From Pisaster brevispinus (Eukaryota > Echinodermata > Asteroidea > Forcipulatida > Asteriidae), in assembly GCA_023634235.1 (NCBI GenBank), contig JAMKCF010000003.1:11874742-11938741 (forward strand): DNA of 64,000 bases. Reading direction: 5' to 3'. The translations under genes were made by a program, and so were the position numbers. Every line of letters begins with the position of its first letter. Within the stretch, counting starts at the first letter, position 1. Positions 1 through 11,700 of this stretch are shown piece by piece. The notes below the pieces were generated by a model. That model made no database searches. It had not been told where the DNA came from and was given only the letters and a program-made list of their open reading frames with translations.

Positions 1-1781
1 ATATTAAAAGTCCACTTATTTCCTTCATTTTGCAAATAATTGATTCATAGAGTTTCAACTTGTATTCATTTTTTCCCATCTTCTTTTTAACTGTACAACG
101 GGGACTTTAACATGACCAAAGAATTCTCCCTACTCCAACGTGCGAATTCAATCACCCGAAACTAACATTTTTGTTACTGTCGAACTCCATAATTTGCCTA
201 TAAGGCCTAAAAATAAAATAATTAGGTTGGGTTTTTTTTCGAAGACGACCTTTTATTTTTTGCTCAGTCATTTAAAAGAAAACATTAGCAATGTATATGC
301 TCCTAGACCTATATCCATTCGTAATTTCAATAAAATCTTTCACCAGCAAATATTCGAATATGAGTACGGCCATGGCGAAATAAATGGTGACTAAATCTTG
401 TTCTTCAGCCGATCAATGACAAGGATCATATAAATGTGCAATATAAATGGAAATATGTATAATGTATCAAATGTTTATAATCATGTTTAAAAAATAATAA
501 ATAAATAAGTACAATTGTCATAAGATTGTAATTAAAGGCAAAGTATATACCTTTGGTTTTTTTTAACCGTTCGATTGTTTTAATCCAGCCTACTGTTAAA
601 ACAAAACTAACCTCTTACTTTTCTCTCCCTCTTTCCATCATTGATTTTGTCTTTTGGGGTCCTCTTGTGGTCAAGCCCCTTCCCAACCTCCCTTTTGTTA
701 CCGTCCTCTCTGTTCCTTCCCCTACACTACTCTCTCGTGTGTTCTTTCATCTCTATCACCTATTTCCACTTGACTGCTTTTGTTACACCAGTAAACCTGT
801 AAAAAGTATAAACCAGTAAACCTGTTTATGTAGTGTTGTCATTTAGCCTTCAAGAAAGACTCTTTTTACAAAACTAATATAACCCGTGAAAATTTTATTT
901 CAAAAGGTAGTCGCAATTTTTTGATTTATCGCCGAAAATCCAGAGCGATTATATACCCACGCGGGAAGATATAATCTCTAATAGGAGTACCCTGAGAAAC
1001 GTTTCTGATAGCAACGTTTCTCATATTCAAATTTTGGGACATAAAAACTGATATCTTTTTATATAACCACGTTAGGCCTACTTCGAAGTGAAATGTTTCT
1101 CAAAATGCTTTATACTATCGAAATCTGCTGTATTAATTCTAATTGGACTAAAAACCAAAGTTTTTTTGCCATTAATTTTAAGAGTGATTACCAAGCGTAG
1201 CAAATTCTCAAACGAAAAGTTTCAAACACTCCCTCGGATTTAGCAGAGTGAAATAACAAACTGCTACAAGCTATAAAAGATGAACATATAATTTTGGCTA
1301 ACTAAAACGACGTCATTTACCAAATTATTAGATAAATTTGGGCGTACGTTTTCCATTCAATTTATAAGAGGGGTTAGCTCAAGCATGGGTGCATCATTTT
1401 TAAAACGCCAACTATAATTTGGATAATTGACTGATTGAATGATTATATATATTTTATGTATTTTTGCGTATTAATTTTTTTTATTTATTTATTTACTTGT
1501 TCATTCATTTATTTATTTATTTGTTTATGTATTTTTGTATGGATTTATTTATTATAAACATATAGAAAAAAAATTGTACATAATATTCTTTTTTATATGT
1601 ATTTATTTAACAAAGAAACAATGATTAAAGTCGCGCACTTTGATTGTTCAATGATAGCGAGTGTTTATTTTTTACAACCGTTACTTACCACGTGCACGAC
1701 CCCTGTCCCGTCCCCAACGCCGAGATGTTTTTGTTATAAGTAGTTTTAACAGCATCATGAATCCAAGTTGTCACGTAGCGT
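1..1781. other. Gene-free AT-rich left flank
   Basis: No reading frame here resembles a known protein and no exon-like block with splice sites was recognised. The stretch from about 1440 to 1620 is a TTTA/ATTT-rich low-complexity run. A short piece near 845-870 resembles one arm of the inverted repeat at 9973-10084. Otherwise nothing is seen. Confidence 0.6.
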
Positions 1782-1853
1782 GCCGTGATCGTCTAGTGGT
1801 TAGGACATTGCGTTGTGGTCGCAATAACCCAGGTTCGAATCCTGGTCACGGCA
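1782..1853 (+). tRNA. tRNA-His (GTG), copy 1
   Basis: A 72-nt cloverleaf. The 7-bp acceptor stem (GCCGTGA with TCACGGC) is perfect. The D arm follows TCTAGTGGTTAGGA. The anticodon stem TTGCG/CGCAA encloses loop TTGTGGT with anticodon GTG at 1815-1817, and the T arm has loop TTCGAAT. The discriminator base is A. No CCA is encoded, as is normal for eukaryotes. It is the first of three near-identical copies in about 0.95 kb, each preceded by the same 20-bp flank ending in CACGTAGCGT. No intron is seen. Confidence 0.97.
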
Positions 1854-2300
1854 GAATGAAAAATTCGGGCACGAAAGTGACGACATTTCTTTTTTATACA
1901 CCCTCTTCAAATGAAAACAACTAGTTTCTAGTTACGCATATTGTTAGCTTATAAAACTTAAATTTTTAATCTCCCCCCCCCCCCCCAACAGAACAACGGG
2001 GCTTGGCAGAGGCAAAAAATATATACATTCCAAGTTTACAAGTTCACAGTTTCTACGAAATCGTTCTGCAGATAATGTTACGAGATTCAAAAAGCACATT
2101 AGGCCCTTTTAATACTACAAAGAAACAGTATTTAAATTGAACCAAATGCGCGAATATTCTCTTGCTCTTTGTACCTTTTCCCATTTCAGCTTCGTTATGC
2201 ACAAAATGATTACTCTCGTAATCGTTATATGTTTTGTCGGACTTTGACCGGCTATATTGCATGAACAACCTATTAACTATTCCAAGTTGTCACGTAGCGT

Positions 2301-2372
2301 GCTGTGATCGTCTAGTGGTTAGGACATTGCGTTGTGGTCGCAATAACCCAGGTTCGAATCCTGGTCACGGCA
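2301..2372 (+). tRNA. tRNA-His (GTG), copy 2
   Basis: Same cloverleaf and GTG anticodon as the copy at 1782. One base differs in the acceptor stem (GCTGTGA), giving a T-G wobble pair with the 3' strand, so the stem still closes. The upstream flank and the downstream AATGAAAAATTCGGGCACG stretch are shared with copy 1, showing that the unit was duplicated with its flanks. Confidence 0.95.
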
Positions 2373-2649
2373 GAGAATGAAAAATTCGGGCACGAAAGTG
2401 ACGGCATTCTTTTTGTATACCCTCTTAAAGCAACTTGTTTCTCGTTACGCGTATTATTAGCTTATAAAACTTAAATTTTTAAGAACAACGGGACTTGGCA
2501 GAGGCAAATATCTATATTCCAAGTTCACAGTTTCTACGAAATCGTTCTGCAGATAATGTTACTCTCGTAATCATTATGTGTTTTGTTGGACTTTGACCGG
2601 CTATATTGCATGAACAACTGATTAACTATTCCAAGTTGTCACGTAGCGT

Positions 2650-2721
2650 GCCGTGATCGTCTAGTGGTTAGGACATTGCGTTGTGGTCGCAATAACCCAG
2701 GTTCGATTCCTGGTCACGGCA
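2650..2721 (+). tRNA. tRNA-His (GTG), copy 3
   Basis: Third tandem copy, with perfect acceptor and anticodon stems. One T-loop base differs from the other copies (TTCGATT instead of TTCGAAT). The 5' flank is the same as in the other copies, but the 3' flank diverges sooner. Internal A and B boxes are intact, so it is likely transcribed by RNA polymerase III. Confidence 0.95.
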
Positions 2722-2740
2722 GAAATAAAGCTGGACACGA

Positions 2741-4590
2741 ACGTGACGTAGATCTACCTTTTTAGGACTTTTTCCCCCACATTGACTTTTGATAGATTCT
2801 TGTGCACGTTCGTTTCGATGACGCAAACGGTGCTCAGCACGTGCGCTTTTACCAACGGTTTTAAAATTGAAGGTTTGATAAAAGTGTAAGAATAAATTTA
2901 ACGGCTAACTTTTCTAAACTGTCCAATTTATTACTGGTTCTTTAAAGTGAAATTTCATACGAAACATTCTGCAAACGGACAGAGACATTGGAGTTCGCGT
3001 GTAATTCTTTATAAAATTAATATTTATTTTGTTGTGTACAACAGTTCGCCAAAAAAATTTGGGGTCTGTTGTAAAACTATACTGCAAAAACTATTGGTTG
3101 GAGAAGTATAGGGAAATGAGATAATTCTAATCGTTGAAAAAAATCTTTAAAAATAGAAGAACTCTGCTCACATGTTACGGGGCATAGGTTATTACTTTGG
3201 TAGAATCGCTGCAGAAATTAATCTGCTCGCCCATACAAATAAACATAATTGACTAACAGAAAGTCAAGACCACCTTCACTTTTTTCATTTATTTTACAAA
3301 ATACACCGACGTTCAACTTTCTGAATAAAGAATGAAACGTTCACCGCAAATGTTTCCAACATCTGGAGGAATTTATCGACATATTAAGCATATGAAAGGC
3401 AAAGTACAAAGGATTCTGCAACCTTGTCCGACATAAGAAAGAGATTGTCATGGAGCCGTTATTCCATGCAGAAATGTGCCTAAAATGTTCATGACATAGT
3501 CGCTGCAAAGCATTTGTCAAATAATATATAGGCTTAAGAATGAACGTTCCAAAAGCATCATGTTGCGTTAATCTGGATCTCGTATTAAAATAAAACAATT
3601 GATTATTCACTTTAAACTTGTAGAGGATTCACCTTTATTAAAATGTAAATTTTCAAGTAACTCCCGTCAGTGCTGTCACCCCTGGTACAATTCAATAGCC
3701 CTCCCCAACAAACAAAAAACAAACAAAACAAAACAAACAAACAAACAAACAAACAAACACCCCAACAAACACCCGTACACACAAACAAAAACAAAAACCC
3801 CAAGACAAACAAACAAACAAACAAACAAACAAACACCCCAACACCCCAACCAGCAAGCAAACAAACAAACACCCCAACAAACAAACAAACAACCACCCCA
3901 CCAAACACTAAGAAAAAAGCAGCAGATACCCCAAAAGACAGACAGACAAACAAACATACATACAAAAAAAAACACAACAAAAGCTCCACTCTGACAACAT
4001 TCACATCCCTTACACTTCTTTAATGATAAGCATGTACAATTGGCATATCGAGTGGATAAAACCCAACCCTGCCCCACGAAGCAATACTATATGTAACAAA
4101 TTAATAGCGAGTAAGAGGTAGTGTGAAGAAACGAAAGGGGCTCGGAAAACTTGAACACAAAAAGTTTGCCAACAGTTTGACAGGGAGGATGATGTTAAAA
4201 AGATTTGATGTGGTAACACAACTTTGCTGCCAAATTCTCTGTCTCTTCTTCCATAAACCTCATGCTGAACCATAGCTGGCCTGACCGAAAACTGATCATC
4301 CAGATCCACTCTTGTGTAGCATATCCTGGTTGACAACTCTAGCAGATCAATAAATGGAAACCACAGCAGAAGACGTTAAGACCATAGTGAGATAGACACC
4401 CTCATGCCTGATGGCGTAATCCTCATCAAATGGTATCGTTATCAAGTATAAAATTAATCCTACCCCCATAGGTTTGTTACTAGGATCCTTTCTCATTCAA
4501 CAAAAAATCCAAGACCATAATGGAAACTCAACATCCAAACTGTTGGGCTCTGACAAATAAGGCGACTTGCCTGAATCCCATATAGGGCAC
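2741..4590. other. Intergenic region without recognised genes
   Basis: No conserved coding exon was recognised. The middle (3703-3985) is a CAAA-type low-complexity block. The long reading frames across that block on both strands are translations of the simple repeat. The rest shows nothing identifiable. Confidence 0.55.
3703..3985. repeat. AAAC/CAAACACCCC low-complexity block
   Basis: About 280 bp of repeated CAAA units interrupted by CACCCCAA blocks. The plus strand is almost free of G. A related GTTT run with an embedded GTTGGGGTG occurs at 13139-13186 on the opposite strand, so the same interrupted microsatellite type occurs twice in the window. Confidence 0.9.
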
Positions 4591-4814
4591 AATAATTTCA
4601 ATAGTGCAGCCATCAGTCAAGCATAATCAAACAGAACATGCAGTTGTATTTTGGAAAGGTCCGAGATGGTCTTTGGTTTATATAAAGATGATTACGGACT
4701 ATCATCAGCATCAAAGCCAACACTGTCTTGTTGTGCTCGTTAATATGAACTTATCAAACGTACTGACCACATCAACAATGCCCATTATCTACACTGACTA
4801 ATTCTCTTGTGGTG

Positions 4815-5064
4815 TGTAAGAACTCAGCAGCTCAAGTTCCTTGGACACATACCACGAATGCCAGACGATGAACCTGTCAAGATGTATGCCATATATTCAC
4901 CAACCTATGGGAAAAGGAGACCAATAAGGCAACGCACATCTTTTCTAACATGTTCAAGGCCTGCTTGGAGACTGTGAAGGCAAGCTGGGACCAGAACAAA
5001 TTGCAACACTCGCCGAAGAAACTGGTAGTCGCCTGCTCTGCAGCCGAAGGATGACGATGATGAT
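4815..5064 (+). mobile_element. Decayed non-LTR retrotransposon 3' end
   Basis: From about 4825 one frame reads QLKFLGHIPRMPDDEPVKMY followed by YGKRRPIRQRTS. This resembles the C-terminal end of reverse transcriptases of RTE/L2-like LINEs (LGH..RMPDD motif). After a frameshift near 4970 another frame gives KLVVACSAAEG and a stop, then a GATGATGATGATGA tail at 5050-5063, like the simple-repeat tails of such elements. It is frameshifted and 5'-truncated, hence a dead copy. Family assignment is from recalled motifs only. Confidence 0.6.
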
Positions 5065-5748
5065 GATGAATTATAAACTTGCATTCAGTGAATCTGGATT
5101 GTGGTATGCCCAAATCCCATCATCCCCATCAAAGGCTATACAGTCGGATTGAGCTTGTTACTATAAACTTACATTCATTGAGTCTGGAATGGGGATCTCA
5201 ATCGCATTGAGAAAATAACAAGGACCAACCGCTGCCTGTGATTTTCAACATTTTTCAAAACAGTACTGCAATATTGATACATCTTTTATTTTTTTCAAAA
5301 CAGGGGAATTCATATTTTAGAGTTGTACTTCCGAGGAAAGAAAAAAAGGCACTGTACTTCTACCTTGAAAACGGTTTAAACTGTGGATGACATTCAAGAG
5401 ATATTAGTCTGCTGTATACGATCACGGGGTCAGCATTTCACAGAGGTATTTAGGAGGGGGGATCGGGGATATGTGGGTGACTGGTCACTGTTTAGCAATC
5501 TGTGTGGTTGTTTGATAGCTGTGTTTTTGTGAAAAAAAAATCCAACACAAGATGTAATACTTGTAGAAATAAAGTCCAGCACAATCTTATCCCAGAGCTT
5601 GTTTGCACATCGTTGATAACTCTCCAGTGATCCTCAGACAACATTGGTCTTATCAGCAGAGTTTGGGATTCAACACGGACATGGGCAAATAGATTCACAA
5701 AAGTTGTTGAATAAATACGACATTGTAAACAGTTCATCTCTGCTTTAT
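5065..5748. other. Region downstream of UFD1
   Basis: This contains the probable UFD1 3' UTR. On the minus strand an AATAAA hexamer lies at 5285-5290 (TTTATT on plus), 460 bp past the stop codon, and could be the poly(A) signal. No coding exon was seen. A short direct repeat (TATAAACTT.CATTCA) occurs at about 5075 and 5164. Confidence 0.4.
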
Positions 5749-8700
5749 CTACTTTTTCTTATTCTTTCTACGTAACTGTTGTCCTTCGCCCTTGAAAGGC
5801 TGGAATGAGTCGACCACATCCTGCAATCAGGGAAACAAATAAAAACAAGAGCAATACATTACTGGAAAAAATGTTGCAGTTAGCCTTTAAGTCGTGAAAA
5901 GTATCTACATCCTATGTGTTTATAACAATAACAAATTATAAGATACCTGTATAGTGCTTGTATCAGTATCAGGGCTAGATTATGTTCCACAGGCCTGGGA
6001 TACCAGTATTCCATAGGCCCTTGGAACCATTATACTATAAACTCCAGGCACTAGTGTTCTGTAGGCACCAGGCACTAGTGTTCCATAAGCCCTAGCCACT
6101 ATTGTTCCATAGGCCTTAGGCACTGGTGTTCCGTAGGCACCAGGCACTAGTGTTCCATAAGCCCTAGCCACTATTGTTCCATAGGCCCTTCCATAGGCCC
6201 TAGGCAACAGTGTTGTGTAGGCCCTAGGACCTAGTATTCCATAGGCCCTTGGAACCATTATAGACCCCAGGCACTAGTGTTCTGTAGGCACAAGGCATCA
6301 GTGTACCACAAGCCCTAAGCACCAGTGTTCCATGGGCCCTAGGCACTAGTGTTCCGTAGCTCTCGGCATCTCTGTTCCATAAGCCCAATGCATCATTGTT
6401 CTGTAGGGTCTAATGTTCCACAGGCCCTAGGCACTAGTATTCCATAGGTCCTAGGCAACAGTGTTGCGTAGGCCCTAGGACCTAGTTTTCAATAGGCCCT
6501 AGGCACTAGCATTCAATAGTCCCTACAGTGTTCCATAGGCCCTAGGCACCAGTGTTATGCAGGCCCCTAGGCTCAAGGGCCAATTTTATTCTACTGATTA
6601 GAAACACCTGGAAAGGAGTGGGTGCCTACAGCAACTGTACTTTAAGTAACAGAGAAGAAAAACATTCTGCAAAGAGGGGATTGGGAAGGGGTAAATCCTT
6701 ACAAATATAAGAGCAATGATAGTTACCTCGCCATTTGTGCCATTTGTTACTGATGGTCTTACTGTTCTGATGAATGTGATTGTGCCCTTTTTGTAGTCGT
6801 AGTTTGGAATGCCCCTGTTAGGAAAAAAACCAAACCAAGTACATTAAAAAAATATTTTAACACAATAAGAAACAAATGTAAAATGTTTTTATTTGACACA
6901 ATGAAACATTGGCACACACATCGCATACAGCCAACACAATGACCCACGGCATGGTGCTTATTTGTGTGTGATTATCTGTGGCTTGACTTACCTTTTTATT
7001 GTTGTTGCATTCAAAGGAACTGGTTTTGAGTCTACGTTTTTCTTTTTTCCGTCTAACCGATTTCCCTGGCCCTGGAAAGCCTGTCAAGTTTGAAGAGTGA
7101 AATGAAACTCAGTTAAGGCAAGAAATCAAAACTGAACCAAAAACGTCTTCTCAAACCTACTTCCCTGGGTGTTCTGACTATGCTTTGTCCAAACTCAGAC
7201 CATCATTTTTTGTATTTGTATTTATTGTCCGAACCAACGGCGGATGAACCGCCAATTACAGGAAAGGGAAAACAACAAATAACGGAATCTTTAAATTTAC
7301 AGATAAAATACATAAATGTTAAGAATTGAAATTGGAAAATATAAAGAAGTAAACAAATAAATAAATCAATGCATACATACATACATAAATAAAAAACAAA
7401 TACATCAAAAGAACAATATAAAAAAACACACATATAAATATATATGTATATATGTATTAAATCTGATTACGAAATGAACTGAGTGAAGGTGCCCAAAAAA
7501 CAAGGAATGCGAGTGCAATCGCACTCCTCCACATAACTTAACTTTGTCTGAAAAGAGCACAAAATAACACTGTACAAAATTTTGAGTGGATGTCACAAAA
7601 TTTGGGGAAAAAATAAGATTTCTATTCACACCAGGAAATTTATTACCGATTTAGCATTTATTGACTTTGATCATGTAACAACAAAAAAAGCAATCTTGCA
7701 ATGCACTCCTGCAATCTGGTATGGGCATATAAATCCTCAGAGGTTCTTCCATGCTTAAACTAAACCTCATGAAAAGTCAGATTTTAATTTCCACTTTTAG
7801 ACATGGTTGTGAAGAGTGCAAAGAACTCTCCTCAATAATTAAAGGTGAGCAGTTCCGAATCCCCCCGTATTTCTTAAAATAGAGGACTGCAAACTTCACC
7901 ACATTCTCTACTCTATGGTAACTCAATACTAAAGGTTTGGACTCAGATATGATTGGTATGCTGCACTGTGCTACAAGCAAGAAAAACCACAAGATTGATT
8001 TGGATTTCTTACCATGAACTGATCTGTATCTATAAGTCCTGCACCATCAACCTGCATCTCCTGACAAAAAATGTAAAAACAATTACAGAAACATTCAATA
8101 CACAATAAGTTGAGCCTAAGCTCATGCATTGAATGAGTCCCATGACTATTAAGGCCGCTAACAAGAACTTCCAGAAATAAAAAATGAAAGGAAAAAATAA
8201 TAAAACATATTAATTCTGATGAGGGTGTTATTGCCTAGTCAGAAGCAAAGGCCATATCAAATATGGCGGATACAGCAATGGCTATGGCTGGATTGCCATG
8301 ACATCATACGCTGAAGTATAGGACTTCCTTAGCAACAACTTCAGCAACAGTCATGGCCGCAGCCATAGCCGCCTAATTTGAATACAGCTAGCTTGGGTTG
8401 CATTGTAAAAGTAACTATTGCATCGGGACTAGCCCAAACTGAAGTGAGTTCCACTCTGGCGAACAATGCAAGTATTCAGCAACATACATGCAGCTGAGAG
8501 ATATTTGAGAGGTTTCGCAAGCGTACGGATACAGATACAGATACGATAACGGTATCCGTTCACGTTGGATGTGCGTCAGATTTTGTTTCGCAATATCATA
8601 GAGTTCTGTATACACACACACGTTGGCATAGGTTTTGCAAGCAAAACAAATCCCAAAATATTTTTGTTGTTGATGTTCTTGTTGCATTGGAGAATTTGAT

Positions 8701-11700
8701 TGAATAGTAATTTTGTTGAACTGTTCATTTTCGAACCACCACGTTAAACGCGTGTAAAGAAAGTTTCCAGCAAGCATGGCAAAATAGAGACGACTGTTTA
8801 TACTGCATTTTCCCAATATTTTGCTTAAAAATGATGAACACATTTCTATCTATGTCATGAATGACACCTTTAAAAGCAATACAGGGGTAAATGTTTTTAA
8901 TCTAGGTAAAAAGTACAGCTAAAATCAGCAAAATGGTATCCGTTTTTAACGTACGTGTATGAGCTCCCGTATCCGTTGTCAACGTGCATGCAAAACACGG
9001 AAGTCGCGGTTACGCATCGCGTGAGCACACAAAGTGTTGACGTATCCGTAGCCTTGCGAAACCTCTTTATTATATTAATTGTCCCCCTCAAGGGCAAATT
9101 TGACGTGACCGAAACCCGGACCGACACTCTAACAACACCTGCATGCGAGTTTGGTGCGCTACTAGCACCATCGGCAGCAACACTCCATCAGCAGCCTACT
9201 AAAACTCACCTCTTGGTCATGTTCTGCTGGTCTTTGTCGTTGTGGTTCAACATAACCAACAGGTGCTGCAAACTCCACCTGGATTACAGATTAACCACAA
9301 GTATTCAACACATCTCACATAAATGTAAATATAAAAGCAAATGTAAGGAGGCCATTCAGATTAATCAATTTTATAGAACTTTGATTTAAAAAAAACACCT
9401 AAAAACTGTTGACATACCAACCCCAACCCAATGCAAGGGACGCGGCGGACAGGGCCAAGTGGAGGAGAGCCATAGGGAGAAAGCAGGCCACCCCAGAACT
9501 GACTGGACAACGGCCTTAAAACCGACATGATAAACCCCCAGATTTAGATTTTTAAATATTGACAGACTTTCTAATATATATTATACACACTGCAGAAGAA
9601 TATAGTAAAGACTCAAATGAAGCAGATATTTTAACTCAATGTTCTCCCAGCTCTGGAGTTTCCAATGGCTTTTCCTGGCTTCCAGCCAGCAACTTTGCGG
9701 GTCAGGATTTCTCTCCAAAGGGTAGTCACAAGTATATTCAGAAGAACTCTACCTCGACACAAGACACTCAAGTTGCAATTGAATGGCTACTACTCACACT
9801 CATGTCACACTCGATGATAGAAACTGCATCACTTGGTTTTGTCTCCAACACCTGTAACTCATAGCTCTGCTCAAAAATATACAAATCTTTTATTAGTATA
9901 TAAGAATGACAAATAGTATTAGCTGTTGCAAACTGCTTACCAACCAAAAGGACCTATGGTATAAATACACAAAAATAGTTAGTGGTCTGACGTTTCGATC
10001 CTAGCAGAGTCTTTCTCGAGGGCAAAAATCACTAGCCTTCGAGAAAGACTCTGCTAGGGTCGCACGTCAGGTCACTAACTATTTGTTTGCATTAGTAAAT
10101 AAGATTAACAAATGTGGAGAAAAACAAAGAATTACTTTTCGAATCACAAGATTGCTAGGAAGGTATTGTGAACAGATTTAAATATTACACATCAAAATGA
10201 TCACACAACTTTAAGCTACTTCTGTTGATAAGTACAATGTATATGTATTATAAAGCTGACATTTCAAAATAATAAGTGGTTAGACAAAGCCTTACCTATA
10301 GCTTACCAAAACCACAAATGTTACCTGTCACCACAAACAAATCCGGACAAACAACAGGGTAGGCCTTTGGAAGAACGGGGGAGTTACTTAACTTGGGGGG
10401 TCCAGCCTTTCTTACCTTGTTGTTGTATTTTATTGCGACCATGTCCCCCTTTGTTAGGCAGGCAAAACCACGTAAGATGTTCTCTAGACTGACAGGGTAC
10501 GTTTAAGGAAACTTAAGTAGAGTTTAAAAACTTTGCATAGTGGAGATACCTTCAAGTAAGGTCTGCGATAACACCATGTAAAAATTAAACACATTGATTT
10601 AAAGGGGTTTTTGCATATTCCTGTGTTGTGCATGATGGTTAGGGTTAGGACGTTTAACTGTAAAAAAGACACTGAAATCCTTTTGCAAATTTCCTGAATA
10701 GTTAAACGAAGCCGACGCACACACCTGTGGTTTGCGATTTTGTGACGGTGAAGACTGGGTAAAGTGTTAAACCTAGAAAGTGTGTTGACACCTAATCCTG
10801 ATACATGTGGGTTGATGGGAATCGGTAAAAACGGTTTAATGGTTAACCATAAGTTACAAGCTCCTTTTAACCGTTTAGGAAAATAAACGTCGATGCACAA
10901 CCCTAACATTGGCGGCTACAGCTATGGCTACGACTGTTGCTAAGGGCGTTGCTAAGGACGTACTATACTTCAACGCATGAAATCTAGCCGTAGCCGTAGC
11001 TGTAGCCGCCAATTTGGAAATGGCCTTCAATAGTTTAATACATTCCTTCCTTCATTGTATGATGAAAAGGATACACTGCTTTGGGATTTGTGATATCTAA
11101 AAAGTCAACTGATTGAGGCTCGAACTTGGAGTAGGTAGCAACGGACAGACTACAGCTCTCTACATTCAGTAGGTCACCCTCATCTAGTAGTAAATTTCTC
11201 ATCATCTGTGGAATGAAATCAAGTTGAAACAATCAGATGAGCTAGAGAAAAAAAATGGGAGAGGATAAAAGCTTATGGAAGTAAAGGAAAAAGCTCATCA
11301 ATGACAAAAAAAGATCATTAGTATTTCCTTCATGTTTTAAATCTTCACAGCGAGAAGGTCACTAAACACAGTGACGTGAGTTGCCTCACATTTGAATACA
11401 CACAGAAAAAACCCAATCCTCCACAAAAACCCACGACCCACCTCCCAGGCCGGGTTGGTTTCAACACAGAAAAAGCGCTCCACACGAGTCAATGCCAAAC
11501 TGAAATATTGTATTTGATAGTGTGAAAAATGTCAGTCAAACTTACACAGGTCGGACCCGGATCAAACACAGAGATTTTTTTGTAGTGTGAAAAGGCCAAT
11601 AGAGTTAGCAAAGACTGTTGGAAATTAAGGCCCTATAACATTTAGGTTTGATTAATTGATCGATCAACAAACTTTGTCGCATTGGTTGACAGGTGTAATT

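Larger units (their letters stand above)
1762..2740 (+). repeat. Tandem tRNA-His repeat units (519 and 349 bp)
   Basis: The three tRNA-His genes lie in direct repeat units: tRNA starts are 519 bp and 349 bp apart. Shared non-tRNA sequence includes the flank before each gene, the AAATTCGGGCACGAAAGTGACG stretch (spelled with minor changes) after copies 1 and 2, and the block with TCTACGAAATCGTTCTGCAG near 2052 and 2524. The second unit has lost about 170 bp relative to the first. This is a recent local amplification. Confidence 0.85.

Noticed and set aside
3599..4077. Several overlapping open frames on both strands, rich in KQTN or VCLF
   Set aside because: They are translations of the CAAA/GTTT low-complexity block and have no protein-like composition or conserved motif.
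5980..6258. Minus-strand frame encoding AYGTLVPG repeats
   Set aside because: It is the 24-bp minisatellite read in a frame that stays open because 24 is divisible by three. It lies inside a UFD1 intron with no splice support.
5976..6573. CRISPR-like array
   Set aside because: Repeats are degenerate, contiguous and without spacers, in an animal gene intron.
8955..9389. 144-codon plus-strand frame
   Set aside because: It overlaps a TIR element and, antisense, the UFD1 exon at 9210-9278. No family resemblance.
10637..10649. Telomere-like GGTTAGGGTTAGG
   Set aside because: Only two units in an intron, which is expected by chance or as a minor insertion scar.
10484..10909. 141-codon minus-strand frame
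   Set aside because: It begins inside UFD1 exon 5 territory and runs through intron sequence with no conserved motif.
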